Position numbers and translations under genes: made by a program. The notes beneath the pieces were generated by a model, which saw only the letters and a program-made list of their open reading frames with translations, was not told the DNA's origin and made no database searches. This document shows, piece by piece, positions 26,285-37,171 of a DNA stretch of 64,000 nt; within the stretch, counting starts at the first letter, position 1, and every line of letters starts with the position of its first letter. The stretch is from Haemonchus contortus (Eukaryota > Nematoda > Chromadorea > Rhabditida > Trichostrongylidae). The stretch is from assembly GCA_000469685.2 (NCBI GenBank), contig LS997562.1, positions 33,935,715 to 33,999,714 on the forward strand, written 5' to 3'.

Positions 26285-29200
26285 CACTAATAACAATAAT
26301 AATAATGTGCAGGTTGAAGTTGGGAAGTCGACACAGACACAAGAATGTGAAGAAGTAGAAAAAGACAGAAAGAGAAAACAGGGTGGCAGATCACTACTGC
26401 CACAAGTTTCTGATTGACTCGGATAATATTAGAGACGGATAATATTTCTTGCCTTACCTCTATTCCTTACGAAGCCTGAAACTGACCTAGACGTATAAAT
26501 CAGACTTACTGGATAAGGGGTTTTCAACCGAGGAGTAGTTGATGTTTGTGGTTTGTACGTCGTAGTCTTTCTGGTTGTATAAGTGAACGCTGGTTTGACG
26601 TTTGTTGAATCTCCGTCTGAAGCAAATAAATACCTTGACCGAATCGTAAATTCTGCATAAAACTTGGAATTTGCATAGTAGCCTGGCAATTTTACATTCC
26701 CAAAAACTGCTTGCCAGCTGATTGTTTCTATTGAAGAAAAGCATCCGCCGAGATTTTAGGGATATCATCAAAAAAGGTGGGAATGCTCATACACTCCAGC
26801 TACTAGCGCATATTCCAGAAGCATATTTCTTTCTCCAGGCCTGGAACTAATTGAAACCGTTGTAACTGGATCTGATATTCTTCTTCGGCGTACGTATGTA
26901 TCAAACCTTTTGTCCTCCCCGACAAATTTTTTTATGAATCGTGAATTTATTTTGTTTTAATACACGCAAAATTTATTTATTGAATTGGCCATGGAAGTTG
27001 CTATGATTACTGTCAAATAGATTTTAATTACTTAAATTATTTGGGAAAATTCTTTTTGTTGTCTGTCCGTGAAAAAATACCGAAACCCTCAAAACTGTTT
27101 TGCTCCTCTCAAGCGAACTCCCTGTCTTCGCAAGCAATATAGTGAACCTAAAATGCCTAATGCTTGAGAATTTCCTTTCAGATAGCTTTTCATTCCTTTG
27201 TGTCCCTATCGAGGGAGGAACAGACGCTTCACAGTAACAGTACTGTAATAATATTCCTGTTGAACGTACAATAGCGATATCTTGCAGTAAAGCCATTATA
27301 ACCAGGTTGAATTTGTGAATCTCCTTTGAATATTAGAATAATGTCATCATCTTCAGAATAGAAAGGTCCTGCAGCCCTGCAACATAGTCGAGCTCCTGAA
27401 ATAAGAGAAAATAAAAAAAGAATATCATCTGGAGTTCGTAATAGCGCTTAAATGCACTACAAGAAGGGAAAACTGCCAGAGTTGGTTAGAAAGCCTAGTA
27501 ATAAGCGAGAAGTTTAGCCGAAAACGAATTTCGGGTCTTCTCCTACATTTCTGCGCGCTTTCAAAGCATCACAAAAGGAAAACTTCGTTTTTCACTGAGG
27601 CTACAGCTGTGGATTCTTATTAGTTTTGGTATACGGTCAGCTTATATAGTAAACCTAGCTGGCCCTATGTATCCAAACCGGTAGAGAAAAACTAAGCTTA
27701 AAGCACACTTCAGACTTACCAGTAGCAGTTTTGCTTCGAGTCGCTTTGATTTCAACAAAACTGGTACATGAGTCCAAGCATGGGAAATTGACAGAATCAA
27801 TGTTGAGCTCCAGCTTCTGTCCTGCGGGAGACTGAAAGCGAAAAGAATTTCGGAATATAAATTTTTTGAAGAATACACTTCGACCGATCAAGATTGAGCA
27901 GCAGCAGGGACCTTCGTGGTTCTCCCCCAGCCTACTAGCTTCCATCGCCCCGAGGCAGCAGGGTTGTCGTCTTGAGCTTTTTTATTGTATTATTCTATTT
28001 TTCGGATTCTCCTATTTCTCTAAAATACATTGCTGGATGCCTGATGTCCTACCCAAATACTAGGCTTCTGCCGCTCTCGAGGGGCTTTTTGCACCAACGA
28101 TTCCCCAGAAGAGATGTTGGTTACCTGAGCATGCGAGGAAACCAAAATGGCTTCTGGGGATAGTAATATGGTAACCCTTACCCAACAATGCTCGGGGCTA
28201 ATGAAGACTTCGTCTCATCCGAGCTCGGCTCAAAGAACATCTCGATATGACTCACTCGTATCCTCCAAACACAATGGGAATTCGCATATACAGGTCCACT
28301 TCGGAGTATTTGGTATCCTTGTGTAGCGACAAGCTCTTCACCGCATGAAGCTGAAATGTTGTGACACTGAGCAGTCGATCATGTAATAAGTAAAGTAAGG
28401 AGTAGTCGATTCAGTGGCTATTTCAATCAGTTGTAAGAAACTTCACATCGTTCTAATTCTTGGCAGTACGTTCCTCCATAACCCTTTGGACAGCGACATT
28501 TCTGGCAATCGTTTGGATCAGTATATCCCTCATTAGCACAGGGCAGTGTCGTCCTGCATACCCCTGAAAGTACCCACTCTTAGACTCTTATGATAACAAG
28601 GACTTCTTATGGTGGAGAATAAGTGTTGGTGATACCAGAGAGCAGCTCAGGTTTAGCTCCTTGAGAGGGGTCTCCTAACTCGATTTTATCCAGTAAGCGG
28701 AAAAGTCTTTTGAGGACGGTATTGAACAGTTTGGCTTCAACGAACTTCAGCATATCACCCTGTTGAGAAGCACAGTTATATGTTCAAGACCAACTGTATC
28801 GTAAGGAGTCTAAACAAAGCCCAGAGAGCTAGTATTCTATCTCCACACGATAATGGGCTGTTTTACCTCGCCGACTATCGTTGGCGTTGGTCAGCACATG
28901 CCAACTGGTCGAAGCACCTAGACAATGTAGCTTTTTTTTGCGAGCGCTCGACTCTTGACAATAAAAAAGTGAAGGTCTCTATAAAGAGCACGAAGTCGGT
29001 CGTTGCAACCTAATTGCAACACAAGGACGGTGATGACACCCGTTCTCCACGCATGTGGAATTCTATGTAGTAAATAAATAATAAATAGTAAATAATGTTT
29101 GGTGATGATAAGGACAAGATTCCTATCATCACCGTTAGCCGCTCTAAGACACTTCGCGAACGCGGCTTACGATTAGGTAGTGGGATCACCGGCCAGCCGT

Positions 29201-32200
29201 GAGCCGCATTGGATAAAAAGTACATAAATCAAGGAAACATAGTTTTTTGAAGCGAGACGAACCTGTACAATAACGCAAATTAATCATTTTTGCATCTTTG
29301 AAAGATATCCCATCTCTTTGGCCGATCGTGTTTTGAAATCGTTTGTCTTTTGTCTCCACTGTGTTTCTAAAACGGCGAATCAAAAGAAGGATGTTTGACT
29401 ACGGAAAAGGTTCTGTTTCAGTGAAAAAATGGATAGCGTTTACACTCTGCAGAAGGCATTTGTACTTGGCGAAAGGCGGCAGACAGTCACAAACACTACC
29501 AAGGAAGGGAAACACAGTTTAATATCGTCATCTTCAGTGATAGCTGGATCATGTCTTATGATGAAGCAATAAAACCATAAACGAATTCATCTGGTGAACT
29601 GGGAACTTACGCAGTCCAATCAGAAGTGAATGCCTTGGCACCGTAGTGCATCACTGAACCAAGATCGTACGGCTGTCCCATATTATCACTTGTCAGCGCG
29701 GTCCGCTTCTCAAAATTTCCCTCAGTACCCTGAACACTGTGCCATCAAAACCAGTACACTGCGCTGAATAAGCATGTTGTCGCCTCGTCGAAGGATGGTA
29801 CACTGGTTCATGTGTTTGCTTATGTTTGCTATGGAATTGATTTGTAGATAAGATCCGGCAAAGGGGGATCATCAAAGGCTGTACGTACAATAAATGGGCC
29901 GCTCAAATGGAAAAAAGCATGTATGCATAGTGGGAAAGGCGCTCAGGTACAAAAGGAGACTTTTCGTAGCGACTGGCTAGTACTGATAATTAGCTTGTGT
30001 TGATCAATCCCATGAGTGCTGCGCCTGGCACTCGACTTCCATTCAGAATCGTAGTGGCGTAATGAATGCGTATGTGGCCTATACAATGACCTACGGTAGC
30101 CAACCGATGTACAAGTCGGTGTTTTTATCACCCATACGAGTCTGATACCGATTCACCAACCCTAGAGGGATGGAAAGCTTGGTCGGCCCCGGCGGACATC
30201 GGTCCGAAATTCGAACCCGTGACCACGCGTGTGTGGTAGTGCGCCACTTGCCGCTACACCACCTCCGTCCCATTAATCTGGTATACTTAAAATGAATGCA
30301 AAACCTTACCCTGATTATTCTCCAAAAGTTTATATTGATGTATTGATCTCGATCACTTCGTGATTGTTCATGCCAAAGTCCTAACGCATGCAACGTTTCA
30401 TGGGCAACGATTCCTAGCTGGAAGGGAATAATGTATAATTGTAAGCTATGTTCAAGGTATGCGGTATGTGGTATTAGTTTATAATAATGTATGATAAATA
30501 CGAATAAAGTGCAGTCGTAAGTAATTTGTGAGTATATTGCTTCAGGTCTTGGTGTACAGAAGATTGCAAGTAGGATGGAGCACAGTACAGAGAGCACAAT
30601 CTTACTGATCCAGGATGTGGTCTCCTCGAGAGGGCAGCTGAACTGACGGGTGTAATTTAAGGTCATCTGATTTAGTAGTCTTCAGATTTGAGGTTTGATT
30701 AATTGATACTCGTAACCTCAAATGGAATTCCCGAATCATAGTCAAAACTGTTCAGTAGGGGTGTCATCGTGGGCAGAGGTGCCCAGTTCATACCCCTGGA
30801 TCAGAATTTCGTACGGGACCCTAGATCAGAATTTCGTACGGGAGATGGGGGACATGGAGAGGAACGAAGGTGAAATCTTCCCAAGAGGTTCAGAAGAATT
30901 TCAGAATTGATGAAAACAACGCATGAGTAAGAAGACATGCTGGATGGAGGGTTGCATGAGTAACTTACCGAATCACATCCGTACCCAATTGAAACAAGTT
31001 GTCGTCCACCTGTTCGTCCAACGTTAGACCAGCAACCGTTACCACGGAAGTATCTCAAGCCATCTCTACAACATAATGGGTAGTCAATATGGTAGAATGT
31101 TCGATGGGTAAAGGACGAACCTGTCTCCACCATTTTCTTTGAATCGGATGCATGTGTTGTGCTCAATATGTCGTAGTGCTGATCGGATGAGGTTCTTGAA
31201 ATTTGCTAAAAGCAAGCGATTCAATTGGGAAAGGTTCAAGGACGCCTCAAGCAGCCTCTTTCAGCGGTAGGATGTTGCTGTTACTGGTATACTACTGCTT
31301 AGTACTTGTTCTGATACACGTGCTCTCTCTAATATGAATGCTCTTTGATAAAGGTCTACCCTTCTCGTGCCGAAACCTGAATAATTGGACAAGAATCCGG
31401 GCATTGCTCCCCATTTTTCGATCTATTGATGGGGAACAATTCCCACATCAAAACGTGGTCGTCGGAACCTCGGTATTTCCCATTTAAGTACAAATTTGTT
31501 CAGATCTATGACTCGGAAATGTTAGAAAAAGTACAAGTAAGTCAGTAAACTTCTGAAAAATGCTCTGGCCTACAATACAGAGATACTCACCATCGTTGTA
31601 TGCGAATTCATATGAGACAGTGAGATTTGGCCAGAAAGAATATGCCGAAGGACTAGCTTGCCTCTTATTTCGAGAGCCAGCTGAAAAAAAACTTCTGATC
31701 TGACACCTCCCTATCGTTCTTATTTCCTACCTGACTCTGTCAGAAGCGCTTCTGCTTGAGGTAGAGTGAGGATGATGTCATTCTCGAAGACTTCAGTCCA
31801 AATTAATCTGTTCACTGTAGCTTCTGTACCATCATAAAACATTTTAGAGGTAGCTTGATTTCGGACGACTGAGGGATCCTGTTCAGAAAAGTTTTCTTTC
31901 AAAACAATCATGTTACAATAGCTTAGTCCCAGTTAATCTATTCAGCTTACAATGCTGAAAAAGATTCAATATGGAAACGTTGTAGCGAATAAACCCATTC
32001 TCAGAATACGCCGCGTATTCAAATTCAGTTCAGAATCGTAGTGGTGTTTGAGTGTGTGTATGTGGCCTAAGAGACTTGCATTGGGCAGCCAATGTGCAGG
32101 CTAGCGCTTTCATCACCCCAGAAAAGTCTGTCACTAATTATCCAGCCCCGGACGGACCTTGGTTGCTTGCCCTGGACAGCTGCCTCTCCTGACACCTATC

Positions 32201-33023
32201 CAGGATTTGATCCTCGAGCCATTCATGTGATAACGGCCCCACTTGGCACTATTCTGCTCCCGACAACCCACCCTTGAAAAGCAATATCAATGGGACTTGC
32301 GAGTAAGACACGTTCATACATATTACACGGTCTTGGTCAATGAAAGGAAAGAGTTCGAACAATCCCCCTCGTCACAGAAGTTCGTCACAATCGTCACAAT
32401 ATATTACCAAACTCGTTGCTAACCATATTTTTACAGTGTCAAATCACCCAAGTCTCTACCCCTGGTCACTTGCGCCGTATTTTTTTCCTCAGTGAGTGGG
32501 ATTCGCAACATTATAGTGACTTATAGTTTACAGCTCTACAGTAAGAGGTGATGGCTCTGAAAGCCCCGGAAAAACTAGGAAAAAACTTTCGACAACATTA
32601 TCGCCCCCCCCCCCCCTCACTCCCCCTCCCTCCCCGGGTAATGTTTTCGTTAACTTTTCAAAAGAACCTCTAAATTTTTCAGCGCAGTCTGCTACCTGCT
32701 AGAACTCTCAAACTTCTCTAGCCAGACCAGTTGTTGGCAAAATCTGTTTCACCGTATCGACATCAAATGAAATTCACTTAGCATAATGCACTCACATAGT
32801 CGTTGCCAGCCTTTTTTGCATGTTTACGGTAGTACTGCGCGAGTAGTTCCTTCACCTGCGCGTAGTCACTGACCACGTCATTTGCGATGTACTGTAATGG
32901 GATAACTTTTATTCATTGAATCCCGAGAAAGACACAAAGTAACCAACAAATGAGAATCGCCCTCACCTGGGAAAATACTCCCTCAATTCCAAGCAGGAGC
33001 AGGCAGAACCGCAAGTTTTTCAT
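19107..33023 (-). CDS. Astacin metalloprotease with EGF, CUB and TSP1 domains (3' end unresolved)
   Basis: Exons in order: 33023-32967, 32891-32796, 31878-31731, 31680-31591, 31205-31121, 31065-30969, 30417-30310, 29729-29611, 29366-29263, 28563-28447, 28350-28256, 27831-27720, 27395-27270, 26616-26510, 19216-19107. All phases join, giving at least 523 residues. The product has a signal peptide ([19 protein letters not shown]), a propeptide with the aspartate-switch-like FEND, and a basic site NKR before the catalytic domain. The zinc site is [19 protein letters not shown] and the Met-turn SVMHYG. Then come an EGF module, a CUB domain in three exons, a Thr/Pro linker and a TSP1 start ([18 protein letters not shown]). 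This order is that of nematode NAS subgroup V, secreted proteases acting in cuticle maturation, moulting or hatching. An acceptor lies 2 nt before the ATG. Orthology within the subgroup is not assigned. Confidence 0.9.
19790..19968 (+). repeat. Flanking repeat plus (TAA)n tract, left side of element nest
   Basis: A roughly 65-bp segment (acagtcgcgtctagtgaaat ... gatattaagga) is followed by a long pure TAA/ATA microsatellite. A diverged copy with the same order (segment then TAA tract) lies at 26170-26306 in the same orientation. The long isoleucine frame over it is a translation of the microsatellite. Confidence 0.75.
19969..21860 (-). mobile_element. Penelope-like (GIY-YIG) element 3' fragment, left inverted arm, interrupted by a mariner
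   Basis: Read on the minus strand from 21860, the fragment encodes a piece matching the right arm: cysteine-rich lead, [17 protein letters not shown], and a C-terminus ending RLIE at about 21534. About 0.3 kb of 3' UTR and a TAA/TTA tract follow. The mariner at 20160-21423 splits the 3' UTR. GIY-YIG endonuclease after a reverse transcriptase is the hallmark of Penelope-like elements; the reverse transcriptase itself is not present here. Frameshifts break the frame (for example the right arm has EQYVGET where this one has a one-base loss). Confidence 0.7.
20160..21423 (+). mobile_element. Mariner element A, 1,264 bp, decayed transposase
   Basis: The terminal inverted repeats are 28 bp and perfect, beginning TTAGGTTGAGTCATAAGTCC, flanked by TA at 20158-20159 and 21424-21425. 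The transposase runs on the plus strand but has many stops and shifts. The longest open piece (20900-21184) contains [12 protein letters not shown] and ends [15 protein letters not shown]; the last catalytic aspartate expected in PSDYHLF is a tyrosine here. It ends near [16 protein letters not shown], typical of mariner C-termini. The element is inactive. The homologous site in the right inverted arm (about 22490) is empty, which confirms the insertion. Confidence 0.95.
22052..22628 (+). mobile_element. Penelope-like (GIY-YIG) element 3' fragment, right inverted arm
   Basis: The plus strand encodes [19 protein letters not shown] followed by [13 protein letters not shown], the start of a GIY-YIG nuclease fold, and the upstream frame extends back to about 21960. 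Downstream the frame is shifted, and the 3' end matches the left arm in reverse order through to 'agagcttcgataatacacat'. It then runs into a TAA-rich tract. The arms are separated by about 190 bp of unpaired sequence (21861-22051). It is either a head-to-head pair of insertions or one inverted duplication. Confidence 0.75.
22629..22741 (+). repeat. Degenerate (AAT)n tract between Penelope-like arm and LINE 3' end
   Basis: It is a TAA-rich microsatellite with interruptions. It serves as the 3' tail of the plus-strand Penelope-like arm and, read on the other strand, as the tail after the RTE-type reverse transcriptase stop. Both element types can end in simple repeats. Confidence 0.8.
22742..24560 (-). 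pseudogene. RTE reverse transcriptase region, two frames
   Basis: The upstream part (24530-23856) has [20 protein letters not shown] and the fingers region up to [10 protein letters not shown] frameshift near 23900 moves to the second part, which carries motif A ([11 protein letters not shown]), motif B ([14 protein letters not shown]), the catalytic FADD box ([12 protein letters not shown]) and the C-terminal region with TYASETW and IRWAGHVMR. All catalytic aspartates remain, so decay seems fairly recent. It was joined to the endonuclease by a segment in a third frame. Confidence 0.93.
24678..26060 (-). pseudogene. RTE endonuclease region (APE type), 460-codon frame
   Basis: The APE signatures are present in order: [34 protein letters not shown] and TGSDHRLF, so the nuclease core is intact by eye. 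The nuclease begins at about residue 155; the first 150 residues are a low-complexity lead also found in related nematode elements, or partly 5' UTR. The frame leaves the true coding phase near 24790, so the last 40 residues are not native. Confidence 0.92.
26170..26306 (+). repeat. Flanking repeat plus (TAA)n tract, right side of element nest
   Basis: It contains tacagtcacgtctagtaaaa ... aatattaaggg and then a TAA tract, a diverged direct copy of 19790-19968. Together they bracket the Penelope-like, mariner and LINE cluster. Confidence 0.75.
28638..28763 (-). other. Candidate exon inside astacin intron 9
   Basis: The minus strand has an acceptor (gcttctcaacag), an open stretch [20 protein letters not shown] and onward to PELLSG, and a donor GTATCA. 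The leucine-rich amphipathic look suggests coding sequence, but its phase does not fit between astacin exons 9 and 10 (entry phase 1). It may belong to another transcript or be chance. Confidence 0.25.
29986..30269 (-). repeat. tRNA-derived SINE copy in astacin intron 7
   Basis: Full length: tail 'ttgatcaatccc', body 'actcgacttccattcagaat' and 'ggagggatggaaagc'-like segment, B box complement 'attcgaaccc', head 'ccgctacaccacctccg'. It has the same orientation as the host gene. Confidence 0.85.
30799..30843 (+). repeat. Two 20-bp direct repeats in astacin intron 6
   Basis: gatcagaatttcgtacggga occurs at 30799-30818 and 30824-30843 without mismatch. Confidence 0.85.
32010..32262 (-). repeat. 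Diverged tRNA-derived SINE copy in astacin intron 2
   Basis: The segments 'cagaatcgtagtggtg', 'gcagccaatgtgcaggc', 'ccccggacgga' and 'ggatttgatcctcg' match the SINE body in order. The B box and head are badly decayed. Confidence 0.65.
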
Positions 33024-36000
33024 ATCTGAAAAATTAGCTTGAAAGGATAGAGTCTGAGGACTATTCTCCTCTACAAAGGGTGAACTGGAGAGCGGAGTTT
33101 GGAGGAATAACGTAGAAAAACGTCATCAGAAGTTCCTTTCCCCTATAGGAAGCTCCGTTCTGCTGAAGCAAAGAGGAGTCAGCGCATGAGGGGTAAATTG
33201 CATCTATGACAGTGAATCAGGGTCTACAAAGGAAGTCGGAATAATCCATCAAGCATGCTCAGAATGTTCAGATCCAGAGAGTCCTCCAAAGGAGCCGAAA
33301 TCTAAACTTGATAGATAAAATCCTTTTGGCGTTAATCAATCCCGTCTGATGGATGAGGCATTCGACTTCCATTCAAGAGTCTAATGGGTGAGTAGCTTTT
33401 TTCAGCATATACATAATTCGAAAATTCCCCACTGGTTCCCAAAGTTATGCCAGTTAGGCTGGCTGAAGTGAAGGCATCTGGTTAGTTGCCACTGGGTGAA
33501 AGAGGACAGCCGTTCCAGCCAGCATTTTCAGATTTTTGCTAAAATCAACCTATAAAAAAGATTGCACTCATACGAACTTCATATCATATAAGACCAGACC
33601 ATTCGTGAAAGGTCGGTTGATAGAGGGGAAACAGTCGAGAAGCTGACCTCCTGGTAAGACTGCTCACCATAATCCATGAACTGATATGCCCTCCAACAAT
33701 GAACAGAGAAATCCTTCCATAATAATGGAAGAATTAGAACTACAATTTGAAGGACTGTCTCTTGGGAAGCAAAAAAGACTCACTTACCCTTGAATAAGAC
33801 CGAGTCCGAAGTGAAATTGCTCACAAAAAGATCTGAACCTCAAGTCTTCAAGTATTGTACGCGAGGAACGCCTACTGATCCCGCCCCATTCATTTACCTT
33901 GAATCAAGTTCGAAAAAAGAAATTGGAACATTGCCGAAAATTTGAAATGGATGTTTCAAGACGTGAACGTCTGCACGGGAACTTCCTTAATCCATTTATC
34001 TGGGCCCCCACACATTCAATTTTCCATTCAAGTTTTTTTTAAGAAAAAAAAAGCGTTTTTGATGAATACAAGAGCTACCTAGTAATTAAACAGCCTAGTC
34101 GGCCCTTCTTTTGCCCGATTTTCAAGCATACAGTCTGAGGGACATACATCACTGAATCGGCCTATAAAAAATTTGGCCCAGTCTGTGCCTGAGATACCTG
34201 CTTTCTCGTCACCTATGTGGGCAGTTTTGGTTTGTAGAAAACATGCACAATGGAGAATAATTTTAAAAAGGGCACTTCCAAAAGATAACGTGGTAGATGG
34301 TGAGTAGAACCACGTAGTAAAAGTCATAAATCTCTCTCAATAGTGAAATTGGGAATTAAAAACGGTTGTGTGGTAGTGGTAGTGGAATACGTGGACTGTG
34401 GACTTTCCCCACGCAACCTTTTTTGATAAATCACTTTTTTCCGTGGGAATCCTTGAGTCATCATTTAGGAATTCATGAACTGAACGAAGAGCCTGAAGTC
34501 GGTCTATCGTGGACACGGACGTCAAACTTGATCTTCAAGGAAATGGGCTCAGAATGAAGTAGTGGACGAGTTTGACTGACTCTTACGGAAAGCAAATTAT
34601 GTTGAATTTACTCAAGACCGTCCGTTGCGGAATAGAGTGGTATCTACTCTTTCTACTTCTATTCTCCTTCTCATTTGGTACATTCAAAAAAGGGAAGAAT
34701 GGATAATCCGAAAAATGATCGTGAAGGGGGAAGGGGAACATTAGCCAAGACATGAAGTTCATCGTCAAGCTCCATCTCCGGATAGTGAACGAACTCTAAT
34801 AGTTAACCCAGCACATTAGCTTGTGCCAATAAACGCAGGAGCTTGAAGCTTATGGAATCAAGTAAGAGTAACTGCTAAAAACACCACTAAAAATACATGG
34901 AGATGATTCAGTGGGGCTTTGGGGCGATTCAGTTACACTCCATTGAACTCAGTGCATAGGCGAAGGTCATGTCGGTCACATTGTGTGCATACTGATTACG
35001 AAAAGTGCGATTTACACGTAGCCCTGGAACTTTTAACGTCCTAAAATTCTTTTTTTTAGACCTTTGAGACCAAATTTTTTTCTAGCATTTCTGATTTTTT
35101 AGGAATAAACCAGTTCATGAAGTTAGCGTCAGGTTTGTATAATATGCAATACTTGACAGCTGACTGATTTTCTGGAAAAAATCTTATGAAAATCGTTTTT
35201 ACCACTTCCAAATAAAAGTCTTTGCAGTTCAAGGCAAAAATTGAAGCTTCTAAGATAGAGATCGTAATGAAACATTACAATGAGCTGTTGTGAATACCAC
35301 CATTCAATTGCAACTTCACCTGTGACCCTCAAGAAACATTTGAAAAATATTCATTGAAGTAAGTAGTCCAAGAACGTCCAGAAGTGGAGGGTGTTGAAAA
35401 AATTCTAACAATTTTCGCCAATTCTTCGCCTTAGCTAAACGTTTTTTGACATTGACTGAGGCATTTTGTGACTTGTTTTGTGCCCCCCTCATTTTGTAGG
35501 GCACATTACTGCTGTATTAGTTCTGAGATAAGATAGAAAGTCCACAGATGAATTGGACTGTAGGGGAGAGAGTTGGAAATGTCTAGAAATGTCTGGCCTG
35601 TTCTATAACTTACTTCACAGTCTTTAGTAATGTATAGGACATTTTGTGCCTATCTTAATCTACACACCTATGTATGATGTATATTGCCCTTCGCTTATTT
35701 CTCGGTGAGGTTTTAAGGTAGACAAATAGCGAGAATTAGATAGTCCTTTTAGTAACTGCAAATTTACAGAAATAAAATTTACAAAGATGTCGCCTCAAAA
35801 AATTATTAAAGTGTCCGTCGGATGAATAGATTCTTTCATTGAATAACAGCTTCGTTTCTACCTTATTTGGGGTCCAAAAAGTCCATGAAGGTACCCAATT
35901 ATCGAAGTTTGCGCCAGTTTAATTTCCGTGAAAATAAAAAACCAATCCACATAATTACAAAATAGACTTCTGCAAAAAATCACATTTAACTTTTTAGTAA

Positions 36001-36964
36001 ATTCTATAGCAAAGTTGTTAAATACATTATTATAATACAAATACATATGTTCATTTCAAAACGTTACATCCACATTTGTTAACAAACCAAATAGCCATTA
36101 TAATGAATAGACATAAAAGCGAAAATACTGACGCACTCTCAACATATAAGGAGACCAATTTAGTTGACGATGGCTTGATGAACTGTATTCATGGAAAGGA
36201 AAATGAAAGGACCTTCAATGAGGAGGTCTAACTCTGACGATACGGACTATCCGATTTGATCCGTCTCAGAATGACAAGTCCTCGGCTTTTTCGACGTCAT
36301 TTTTGGGTCAGAACAAGATTTTTGCCTAACTTCCTATCAGGAAGTGGCAAAAAAGTCAATAGCCATCTCAGATCTGCCATGGCCGATTAAGGTAAATGAA
36401 GATCGAGAGATCTTCCTGATGTTTCAAGAACATTTACTTCAACGCTAATGAACTGGAAAACAGTTTGATACAAAAGGGAAGGTCATTCATTCCGAAGGAT
36501 CTCATACAAAAAATGAGATTGAGAAAAAGATAAAAGGAAAGAGTTAAACGAGGAATACTTGAGAGAATTTCAAGAAATCTCTGGAATGGGTAACTGTCTG
36601 AGCAGTACCGCTTTGCAGCTGTCTGAGCCATATTTTGGATAAAATCTAACTCAGCCATGAGACTCCCGAATTTTTGTGGCAAACGGGTGTTAGGAGAGTT
36701 CCAGCGGGTAGACATCTATCACTTCATTTCTACTCTTACTAAATTTCAGCCAGTTTTTCTCCTGAAGTTAGTGAAAGCCAAGAAGTAGGAGCAGCTGGGA
36801 AAAGCTATGACGAAATGTCAAAATGTCAGTTTTCGGTACTCGCCTCTATAAAAGGATGGAGAACGAATTTTTCGATATTAATGGGGTCCGTTTCTCAGAT
36901 GTGCCCATACATTCGTCTTTCGTTGTAATCATAGTATCTTGAGTGCCTACTCGGACTACACCAG
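33024..36964. other. Upstream region of the astacin gene, no gene recognised
   Basis: It should include the astacin promoter. A SINE tail fragment (ttttggcgttaatcaatccc) lies at about 33323-33392. A minus-strand segment near 33788-33830 is flanked by acceptor-like and donor-like sites and could be an untranslated 5' exon, which is weak. The rest is AT-rich, with short open frames (up to 93 codons at 36434-36715 minus) that match nothing I know. Confidence 0.4.
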
Positions 36965-37171
36965 GCTTGCGCTGGCCAACCGATGTTCAGGCCAAGCTCT
37001 CATCCTCCCACACAAATAAGGTACCAGTTAGCCACAGTGGAAGCGTGGGGCTAATTGGTACCTTATTTGGGCCATACAATGACTTGTTGTGACCTCTGGG
37101 CTTCGATCGGGGCTCGATCCCGGATCATATGAGCGTGGAAGCACGCCACTTGCCTTTGCACCAGCTCACTG
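36965..37171 (-). repeat. Rearranged SINE copy with internal inverted repeat
   Basis: SINE segments are present ('gctggccaaccgatgttcag', 'ctctcatcctccca', 'gccatacaatgactt', B-box-like 'gctcgatcccggat', head 'cgccacttgcctttgcacca') but in altered order. In the middle, AATAAGGTACCAGTTAGCC is followed by its near-perfect reverse complement ending 37070, making a hairpin over the duplicated 'ggtacca' segment. Confidence 0.6.

Noticed and set aside
28780..29013. 77-codon plus-strand frame in astacin intron 9
   Set aside because: No motif, opposite strand to the host gene and no splice context.
32605..32640. Long C run followed by C-rich tract
   Set aside because: Simple low-complexity sequence in the intron next to the astacin 5' exons. 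No function can be argued from it.
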